Shown piece by piece: positions 10,221 through 15,023 of a DNA stretch of 15,023 nucleotides. The notes beneath the pieces were generated by a model. That model ran no database searches. It saw only the letters and a list, made by a program, of their open reading frames with translations, and had not been told where the DNA came from. Made by a program: the position numbers and the translations under genes. Source of the stretch: IDS-8 sp036381215 (lineage in GTDB: Bacteria > Pseudomonadota > Gammaproteobacteria > Steroidobacterales > Woeseiaceae); contig DASVDF010000051.1 of the NCBI GenBank assembly GCA_036381215.1, forward strand, positions 1 to 15,023, written 5' to 3'. How positions within the stretch are numbered: position 1 is the stretch's first letter; each line of letters begins with the position of its first letter.

Positions 10221-10277
10221 CGTTCACGCACGTTTGCGGCCGGTGGCTCGGGCGGAGCCGCGACCGGGGCGTGAACG
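10221..10277. repeat. Nested palindrome between the convergent glycosyltransferase and fabI
   Basis: CGTTCACGC (10221-10229) and GCGTGAACG (10269-10277) are perfect 9-bp arms. Inside them CCGGT-GGCTC (10240-10249) pairs with GAGCC (10255-10259) and ACCGG (10263-10267), with a 3-nt bulge. The two genes converge here, so the structure could end transcription or protect 3' ends of both. No T-run is seen on either strand. The rest of the gap (10278-10339) shows nothing recognisable. Confidence 0.55.
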
Positions 10278-10339
10278 CTGCTGAGGGCTAACGTGCCTTC
10301 GCTTGTTGCATGTGCCTTCGTTCGGGCGGGTGGCGGGGC

Positions 10340-11125
10340 CTATTCGTCGAGGTGCATGCCGATGGTGTGGTAGCCGCCGTCGACGTAGAGGATCTCGCTG
10401 GTGATGCCGGCGGCAAGGTCGGAGCAGAGGAAGGCCGCGGCGTTGCCGACGTCTTCCGGCGTCACGTTGCGGCGGATCGGCGCGACCTGCTCCACGTGCG
10501 CGAGCATCTTGCGGAAGCCCGCGATGCCCGCCGCCGCGAGCGTCTTGATCGGGCCCGCCGAGATGCCGTTCACGCGGATGCCGCGCGGCGCGAGATCGGC
10601 CGAGAGGAAGCGCACGTTCGCCTCGAGGCTCGCCTTCGCGAGTCCCATGACGTTGTAGTTCGGCACGGCGCGCACGGCGCCGAGGTACGTGAGCGTGAGG
10701 ATCGCCGAGTTCCTGCCTTCCATCATCGGCTGGAACGCCCGGGCGAGCGCCGCGAGACTGTAGCTCGAGATGTCGTGCGCGATGCGGAACCCCTCGCGCG
10801 TCACGCTCTCCACATAGGTGCCCGCGAGCTGGTCGCGCGGCGCGAAACCGACGGAGTGCACCAGCACCTCCAGCCCGTCCCATTCCTTGCCGAGCCTCGC
10901 CACCAGCGCGTCGATCTGCTCGTCATAGGCGACGTCCAGCGGGAACGTGAGCTTCGATCCGACCTCCGCGGCCATCTCCTCGACGCGCGGCTTGAGCTTC
11001 TCGTTCTGCCAGGTGAACGCGAGCTCGGCGCCCTCGCGGTGGAACGCCTGCGCGATGCCCCATGCGATCGAGCGGTTGCTGGCGAGCCCCACGATCAGGG
11101 CGCGCTTGCCGGCCATGAAACCCAT
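10340..11125 (-). CDS. fabI: Enoyl-[acyl-carrier-protein] reductase (NADH) FabI
   Basis: Short-chain-dehydrogenase-type enoyl-ACP reductase (261 aa; E. coli 262) that performs the last reduction in each fatty-acid elongation cycle. The dinucleotide-binding stretch is LIVGLASNRSIAWGIA (10-25). Catalytic Tyr157 and Lys164 form the FabI-type Y-x6-K motif (YNVMGLAK), and Tyr147 is also present. The end, SEILYVDGGYHTIGMHLDE, is family-typical. Gly93, where changes give triclosan resistance in E. coli, is unchanged, so a triclosan-sensitive enzyme is expected. The ATG (11123-11125) has GAGG (minus strand, 11133-11136) eight bases upstream. From memory fabI lies next to ppiD in Pseudomonas aeruginosa; here two genes intervene. 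Confidence 0.97.
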   Translation of the reverse strand: MGFMAGKRALIVGLASNRSIAWGIAQAFHREGAELAFTWQNEKLKPRVEEMAAEVGSKLTFPLDVAYDEQIDALVARLGKEWDGLEVLVHSVGFAPRDQLAGTYVESVTREGFRIAHDISSYSLAALARAFQPMMEGRNSAILTLTYLGAVRAVPNYNVMGLAKASLEANVRFLSADLAPRGIRVNGISAGPIKTLAAAGIAGFRKMLAHVEQVAPIRRNVTPEDVGNAAAFLCSDLAAGITSEILYVDGGYHTIGMHLDE

Positions 11126-11155
11126 GCGCTGTCCTCGGATCCGGATGTCGCGCCG

Positions 11156-11161
11156 ATTCTA
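11156..11161 (-). promoter_or_regulatory. Possible fabI -10 element abutting a REP unit
   Basis: Read on the minus strand, TAGAAT (five of six matches to TATAAT) lies 30 bp before the fabI ATG. The region where a -35 box should be is inside the REP unit at 11164-11186 and shows no TTGACA-like hexamer. Candidate only. Confidence 0.3.
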
Positions 11162-11163
11162 AC

Positions 11164-11186
11164 GTAGGAGCGCGCACCGCGCGCGA
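11164..11186 (+). repeat. Single REP-like unit upstream of fabI, GCGCGC-stem type
   Basis: GTAGGAGCGCGC, loop ACC, then GCGCGCGA. It is identical over all 23 bp to the unit at 11218-11240, 54 bp further on. It has no inverted partner of its own nearer than the pair that follows. It lies 2 bp beyond the candidate fabI -10 element. Confidence 0.78.
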
Positions 11187-11217
11187 CCGAACGTGGCAAT
11201 GCGCCGCGACGCTGCCC

Positions 11218-11334
11218 GTAGGAGCGCGCACCGCGCGCGATCGAGCGAAGTCACCTCGCGAAACGACGGCACGTTCTTTTGTCCGGGCACGGTGGCTCGT
11301 GCCAGGATCGATCGCGCGCGATGCGAGCTCCTAC
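11218..11334. repeat. REP-like inverted pair (REPIN) between fabI and mltD, GCGCGC-stem type
   Basis: The plus-oriented unit is at 11218-11240 (GTAGGAGCGCGC, loop ACC). The inverted unit is at 11312-11334 (TCGCGCGCGATGCGAG then CTCCTAC). The pair spans 117 bp, close to the 119 bp of the clpX-lon element. It lies between the start of fabI and the end of mltD, both on the minus strand. Confidence 0.8.
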
Positions 11335-11346
11335 GGGGGGGGCGTG

Positions 11347-11421
11347 GAGCGGCCGCCAGCCAGGGACGTGCGAGCGGCCGCCAGCCAGGGACGTGCGAGC
11401 GGCCGTCAGCCACGGGATGTC
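11347..11421. repeat. 25-bp tandem repeat, three copies
   Basis: Copies begin GAGCGGCCGCCAGCCAGGG at 11347 and 11372 and are identical over 25 bp. A third copy at 11397-11421 is diverged (GAGCGGCCGTCAGCC then ACGGGATGTC). The array ends 17 bp before the mltD stop codon. It has no matching spacer structure for CRISPR and appears nowhere else in the window. Confidence 0.8.
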
Positions 11422-11438
11422 GCGCAGAGGCGGCGGGG

Positions 11439-13109
11439 TCAGCTCGATTGCTGCATCACGTCGACGTACATCGTGAGGCGCTGGCCGGGCCGCAGGATGT
11501 GGTCGCGTTCGATGTCGTTCCAGCGGACGAGGTCGGTAATCGTGACGCGGAAACGCCGCGCGATCTCGTAGAGCGAGTCGCCGCTGCGCACGGTGTAGTT
11601 CAGCTTGCGCGTCAGGTCGCGGCTTGCCGGCCCCGCCCCCGGCGCGTCCTGCCGTGCCCACACGACGAGCTTCTGGCCCACCGACAGCGTGTCGCCCGGC
11701 GCCACGCCGTTCCAGGCGGCGAGCTCGCGCACGCCCACGCCGAAGCGCCGGCTGATCGACCAGAAGCTCTCGCCGGCCCGGACCACGTGCTCGATGCGCT
11801 GGCCGTCGCGCTCGCGGTTCTGGGTGGCCGCGAGCCGCGCGTCGGCGCTCTTGCTGTAGGCGTTCAGCGGCCTGGTCGCGACCGGGATCGTGAGCCAGCT
11901 GCCGGCGCGGATCAGGTTCCCGGACAAGCCGTTCGCCTCGCGGATCGCCGTGACCGTCGTGTGGTAGCGGTCCGCGATCTGCGAGATCGCTTCGCCCGGC
12001 TTCACCCTGTGCCGCTGCCAGCGCACCCGCTCGCCGTCGGGCACCGCCGCGAGCGCATCCGCGAACGCATCCACGACGTCGATCGGCAGCACCAGCCGGT
12101 GCGGCCCGTCCGGGTCCGTGGCCCAGCGGTTGAAGCCCGAATTGAAAGCGTACAGCGTGTCGAGATCGAGCCCGGCGAGCTCGGCGGCGAGCGCGAGATC
12201 GAGCTGGCCGCCGACGTCCACCGTCGCGAACTGCGGCGCGTCCACGAGCTGCGGCAGCGTGAGATCGTACGCGGCGGGATTACGCACGAGCTCCGCCAGC
12301 GCGAGCAGCCGCGGCACGTAGCCGCTCGTCTCGCGCGGCAGCGACAGGTGCCAGAAGTCCGTCGGCTTCGAGCGCGCCAGATTGCGCTTTACGGCGCGCG
12401 TCACCGTGCCGCCGCCCGCGTTGTAGCCGGCGATCGCGAGCAGCCAGTCGCCGTCGAGCAGGTCATGCAGGTACTGGAGGTAATCGAGCGCGGCCCTGGT
12501 CGAGTCGACGACGTCGCGCCGTCCGTCGTACCACCAGTTCTGCCGGATGCCGAAGCGCTTCGCCGTGCCGGGAATGAACTGCCACAGCCCGGCGGCGCGG
12601 CCGTGCGAATAGGCGAACGGATCGTAGGCACTCTCGACGATCGGCAGCAGCGCGAGCTCGAGCGGCATGCCGCGGCGCTCGAGCTCGCTCACGATATAGG
12701 GCATGTAGCGCTGCGCGCGCGTGAGCACGCGCGCGATGTATTCAGGATGACGCGCGTACCAGTCGAGCTGCGCCTTGACCTCGCCGTTCATCACCGGCTC
12801 GAGCGCGAAGCCGCGCGGCAGGCGCTCCAGCAGCCCGACCGGCGCGAGCACCTCCGGAGGCGGCGGCTGGAAGCCGTCGAGCTCCAGCCAGAGCGCGTCC
12901 TCGTCGGCGCGCTGCAGCGGATCGGGCAGATCGGTGGCGAGCGCGGCGCCGCCCGCCGCCGCGTCAAAGACGCCCGCGTGGACGGCGCCGGACAGGGCGA
13001 TGAGCGTGCCGAACGCCGCGGAAGCGGCGAGCCGGCGCCACTTCTCGGCGAATGAACGACGATTCTGGCCGGCTCCCGCGGACGGGAGACTGGTTGACGG
13101 ACGCTGCAT
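11439..13109 (-). CDS. mltD: Membrane-bound-type lytic murein transglycosylase D with three LysM domains
   Basis: Periplasmic enzyme (556 aa) that cleaves peptidoglycan glycan strands to 1,6-anhydro products. The N terminus has a basic stretch and a hydrophobic core ending GAVHAG (about 28-46), a Sec signal peptide with an AHA-type cleavage site. The SLT domain has catalytic Glu159 in LLPIVESAYDP, then GRAAGLWQFIPGTAKRFG (170-187) and GYNAGGG (228-234). Three LysM peptidoglycan-binding domains lie at about 367-410, 440-484 and 504-549. There is no cysteine at the signal cleavage site, so unlike E. coli MltD it is probably not a lipoprotein. AGGA on the minus strand precedes the ATG. gloB, its usual neighbour, is absent next to it. 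Confidence 0.93.
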   Translation of the reverse strand: MQRPSTSLPSAGAGQNRRSFAEKWRRLAASAAFGTLIALSGAVHAGVFDAAAGGAALATDLPDPLQRADEDALWLELDGFQPPPPEVLAPVGLLERLPRGFALEPVMNGEVKAQLDWYARHPEYIARVLTRAQRYMPYIVSELERRGMPLELALLPIVESAYDPFAYSHGRAAGLWQFIPGTAKRFGIRQNWWYDGRRDVVDSTRAALDYLQYLHDLLDGDWLLAIAGYNAGGGTVTRAVKRNLARSKPTDFWHLSLPRETSGYVPRLLALAELVRNPAAYDLTLPQLVDAPQFATVDVGGQLDLALAAELAGLDLDTLYAFNSGFNRWATDPDGPHRLVLPIDVVDAFADALAAVPDGERVRWQRHRVKPGEAISQIADRYHTTVTAIREANGLSGNLIRAGSWLTIPVATRPLNAYSKSADARLAATQNRERDGQRIEHVVRAGESFWSISRRFGVGVRELAAWNGVAPGDTLSVGQKLVVWARQDAPGAGPASRDLTRKLNYTVRSGDSLYEIARRFRVTITDLVRWNDIERDHILRPGQRLTMYVDVMQQSS

Positions 13110-13181
13110 CGGGCTATCCTAAACAACAGGGCAACCGAAACCCAAGCACACGGTTCACATCCCGGGTCCATTTTGCAGACG

Positions 13182-13955
13182 ATGCTCCAGAGCCGGTCGA
13201 GTCAGGCGTTCGCCGCTGTCGCCAGGTGGCTACAGTCGCCACTGGGCGCGGCGCTGCTGCAATGCGAAGCGCGCGTCGTCGAGGAGGCGCTCGACGGTGT
13301 GTTCGGGGAGCAGTGCCTGCAGCTCGGCCTATGGGGCGAACCGCGCGGCTTCGTGCGCTTCGCCCGCACGCAGCGCTGCTCGGTCATTGCCCACCCGGAC
13401 AACGTGGCCGGCGAGGGCGCACCCGACGCCTGGGCCCAGTTGCACTGCCTGCCGGTGGCCACCGATTCCATCGACGTCGCCGTCCTGCCGCACACGCTGG
13501 AATTCAGCGACCGGCCGCACGCCATCCTGCGCGAGGTGCAGCGCGTGCTGCGCTCGGACGGGCACGTCGTGATCCTGGGCGTCAAGCCGGGCGGCATCTG
13601 GGGCCTGCGCCGGCTCGTGCCCGGCGCCGGGCTGCCGCCGGGCGTCGAGAACCTGATCTCGGAGCGCCGCCTGAGCGACTGGCTGCAGCTCCTCGACATG
13701 CGCATCCATCGCCAGCACCGCTACTTCTTCCGCTGGCCCGTGTCGGGCAATCGCAGGTTGCAGTCGCCGGACTGGGAGCGCCGCGGCGAGCGCTGGTGGC
13801 CGGAGCTCGCGGCCTGCTATATGCTCACGGCCCAGAAACGGCTGCTCACGCTGACGCCGGTGAGGAAGCCGTGGCTGGCGCGGCCGAAAGTCGTCGGCAG
13901 CCTGGTCAAGCCCACGACCCGAGTGATCCGCGTCCGCTTTGATAGAAACAGTTGA
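13182..13955 (+). CDS. SAM-dependent methyltransferase-like protein, YafS family
   Basis: Class-I methyltransferase-like protein (257 aa) of unknown substrate, usually found beside gloB, rnhA and mltD in gammaproteobacteria. The N-terminal part (SPLGAALLQCEARVVEEALDGVFG) is family-typical. The SAM-loop region reads LQLGLWGE rather than the canonical GxGxG, as in the YafS group. The later motifs PVATDSIDVAVLPHTLEFSD and ILREVQRVLRSDGHVVILG match Methyltransf_11 motifs. An in-frame TTG at 13173 would add three residues; I prefer the ATG at 13182, though neither has a clear ribosome-binding site. It is divergent from mltD across about 70 bp, and its 3' end overlaps rnhA by 17 bp. Whether it is catalytically active cannot be told. 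Confidence 0.82.
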   Translation: MLQSRSSQAFAAVARWLQSPLGAALLQCEARVVEEALDGVFGEQCLQLGLWGEPRGFVRFARTQRCSVIAHPDNVAGEGAPDAWAQLHCLPVATDSIDVAVLPHTLEFSDRPHAILREVQRVLRSDGHVVILGVKPGGIWGLRRLVPGAGLPPGVENLISERRLSDWLQLLDMRIHRQHRYFFRWPVSGNRRLQSPDWERRGERWWPELAACYMLTAQKRLLTLTPVRKPWLARPKVVGSLVKPTTRVIRVRFDRNS

Positions 13956-14400
13956 GATCTACACGGACGGCGCCTGCCGGGGCAACCCGGGGCCGGGCGG
14001 CTGGGGGGCGGTGCTGAGCGCCGGCGAGCGCCAGAAGACGCTCTACGGCGGCGAGCGCCTGACCACCAACAACCGGATGGAGCTCACGGCCGCGATCGAA
14101 GCCCTGCGGGCGCTCCGCGGCCGCCAGCGCGTCAACCTCCACACCGATTCCCGGTACCTGATGGACGGCATCCGCGCGTGGCTGCCCGGCTGGAAGCGCC
14201 GCGGCTGGCAGACGGCGGCGAAGAAGCCGGTCAAGAACCAGGATCTCTGGCAGGCGCTGGACGAGGTCGCGTCGCGGCACGACGTGACCTGGAAGTGGGT
14301 GCGCGGCCACTCCGGCCATCCGGGCAACGAGGCCGCCGACGCGCTCGCCAATCGTGCGATCGACGAGATGCTGGGGGGCGCGCGGGCGCGCGCCCCGTAG
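13939..14400 (+). CDS. rnhA: Ribonuclease HI
   Basis: Endonuclease (153 aa; E. coli 155) that cuts the RNA strand of RNA-DNA hybrids. The catalytic residues Asp10 (IYTDGA), Glu48 (NNRMEL), Asp70 (HTDSRY), His124 (RGHSGHP) and Asp134 fall at the same numbers as in E. coli RNase HI. The basic protrusion WKRRGWQTAAKKPVKNQDLW (residues 85-104) is complete. The start is TTG at 13939: an in-frame stop at 13924 leaves it as the only reasonable start codon. It overlaps the methyltransferase end by 17 bp, so translation is probably coupled. The last residues (GGARARAP) are encoded by a perfect hairpin, and the TAG stop is the GTAG head of a repeat. Confidence 0.96.
   Translation: MIETVEIYTDGACRGNPGPGGWGAVLSAGERQKTLYGGERLTTNNRMELTAAIEALRALRGRQRVNLHTDSRYLMDGIRAWLPGWKRRGWQTAAKKPVKNQDLWQALDEVASRHDVTWKWVRGHSGHPGNEAADALANRAIDEMLGGARARAP
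14375..14396 (+). repeat. Perfect hairpin inside the 3' end of rnhA
   Basis: GGGGCGCGC (14375-14383) and GCGCGCCCC (14388-14396) form a 9-bp stem with loop GGGC. It ends one base before the GTAG head of the following repeat and encodes the terminal GGARARAP of RNase HI. It may be repeat-derived sequence that became coding. Confidence 0.6.
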
Positions 14401-14491
14401 GAGCGCGCGACCGGGCGCGGAATGGCGTGCCGCCGCATGGCGGCAGACATCGCGCAGGCCGCGCCCGGTCGCGCGCGATGCGCGCGCCCAC
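14397..14491. repeat. REP-like inverted pair (REPIN) between rnhA and dnaQ
   Basis: GTAGGAGCGCGC (14397-14408) opens the element, and its TAG is the rnhA stop. GCGCGCGACCGGGCGCGG (14403-14420) has a perfect 18-bp inverted copy at 14459-14476. An inner hairpin, TGCCGCC (14428-14434) with GGCGGCA (14439-14445), sits between them. A degenerate inverted unit covers 14469-14491 (TCGCGCGC-GAT-GCGCGC then GCCCAC). The whole can fold into one long branched structure only 31 bp upstream of the dnaQ start. Confidence 0.75.
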
Positions 14492-14522
14492 GGGGGCAAG
14501 AACGAAGAACGAGGGGAGAACA

Positions 14523-15023
14523 TTGCGACAGATCGTCCTCGATACCGAAACCACGGGCCTGTCTCCCGCGGACGGGCACCGCATCATCGAGATCGGCTGC
14601 ATCGAGCTGGTCAACCGGCGGCGCACCGGCCGCGAGTTCCACCGCTTCCTGAACCCCGAGCGCGACATCGACGCGGGTGCCGAGCGCGTGCACGGGATCA
14701 GCCGCGCGGAGCTCGCCGGCCATCCCGTGTTCGCGGACATCGCCGAGGACCTGCTCGCCTTCATTCGCGACGCGGAGCTCGTGATCCACAACGCGGAGTT
14801 CGACATCGGTTTCCTGGAGCATGAGCTCCGGCTCATGAGCCACGCGGCGCCGAAGATCGCGCAGCACGCCACGGTGATCGATACGCTCACGCTCGCGCGC
14901 GAGCTGCACCCGGGGCAGCGCAACAGCCTGGATGCGCTGTGCAAGCGCTACCAGGTCGATGCGTCGAAGCGCGAGGTGCACGGCGCGCTGGTCGACGCCG
15001 AGCTCCTCATGAACGTCTACCTC
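14523..15023 (+). CDS. dnaQ: DNA polymerase III epsilon subunit, 3'-5' proofreading exonuclease (3' end missing)
   Basis: Proofreading subunit of the replicative polymerase; 167 codons are visible of about 240 expected. The DnaQ exonuclease motifs are in place: ExoI Asp7 and Glu9 (LDTETTG), ExoII Asp94 (HNAEFDIGF), and ExoIII-epsilon His153 and Asp158 (HGALVDAEL). NRRRTGREFHRFLNP and GQRNSLDALCKRY are typical of the family. The start is TTG at 14523 (MRQIVLDTETTG), chosen because GAGGGGAG (14511-14518) lies just upstream and the homology begins at once. The C-terminal segment that binds the alpha subunit is beyond the window. Unlike E. coli, where rnhA and dnaQ diverge, both genes point the same way here. 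Confidence 0.94.
   Translation, partial: MRQIVLDTETTGLSPADGHRIIEIGCIELVNRRRTGREFHRFLNPERDIDAGAERVHGISRAELAGHPVFADIAEDLLAFIRDAELVIHNAEFDIGFLEHELRLMSHAAPKIAQHATVIDTLTLARELHPGQRNSLDALCKRYQVDASKREVHGALVDAELLMNVYL

Noticed and set aside
11347..11421. CRISPR array
   Set aside because: The 25-bp units are contiguous with no unique spacers, and there are no cas genes.
11193..13055. A 620-codon plus-strand frame opposite mltD
   Set aside because: Runs through repeats and antisense to mltD; no domain; shadow of G+C-rich codons.

Overview
The window is a G+C-rich (roughly two-thirds by eye) chromosomal segment from a gammaproteobacterium. The order clpP-clpX-lon-hupB-ppiD matches Escherichia coli. The later fabI, mltD, YafS-like methyltransferase, rnhA, dnaQ block matches, from memory, the order around ppiD-fabI and mltD-gloB-rnhA-dnaQ in Pseudomonas aeruginosa. 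Protein motifs are close to the gammaproteobacterial versions, but the genus cannot be fixed from sequence alone.

Layout. Positions 1-4612 hold the protein-quality-control cluster: the 3' part of clpP, complete clpX, and lon with a GTG start. Positions 4646-5020 carry a clear sigma70-type promoter and hupB. Next come a long palindrome, tRNA-Val(UAC), tRNA-Asp(GUC) and a strong intrinsic terminator. ppiD (5466-7364) ends the conserved block. Two plus-strand genes that I do not expect at this place follow: a dicarboxylate/acidic amino acid:cation symporter (7517-8818) and a family-4-type glycosyltransferase (9020-10168). Two minus-strand genes come next, fabI (10340-11125) and a lytic transglycosylase D with three LysM domains (11439-13109). 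Divergent from these is a plus-strand run of methyltransferase, rnhA (TTG start, overlapping the methyltransferase) and dnaQ (TTG start, cut by the window end).

How the genes fit together. ClpP, ClpX and Lon are the ATP-dependent cytoplasmic proteases. HU-beta is a nucleoid protein and a known Lon substrate in E. coli. PpiD is an inner-membrane periplasmic chaperone. FabI and MltD serve envelope synthesis and wall remodelling. RNase HI and the DNA polymerase III epsilon subunit serve replication.

The most unusual feature is the spacers between genes. Six intergenic regions contain copies of a REP-like palindrome of about 23 bp with a GTAGGA-type head and a CGA tail, mostly as head-to-head inverted pairs (REPIN/BIME-like, about 90-120 bp). 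Two stem types occur (GCGCGC and CCCGC/GCGGG) with the same head and tail. For three genes (clpX, the glycosyltransferase and rnhA) the TAG stop codon is the TAG of the repeat's GTAG head. Unrelated repeats are a 15-20 bp-arm palindrome after hupB (GGGACAGTGACC type), a nested palindrome before the fabI 3' end, and a 25-bp tandem repeat after mltD. No transposase, CRISPR array, prophage or secondary-metabolite genes were seen.
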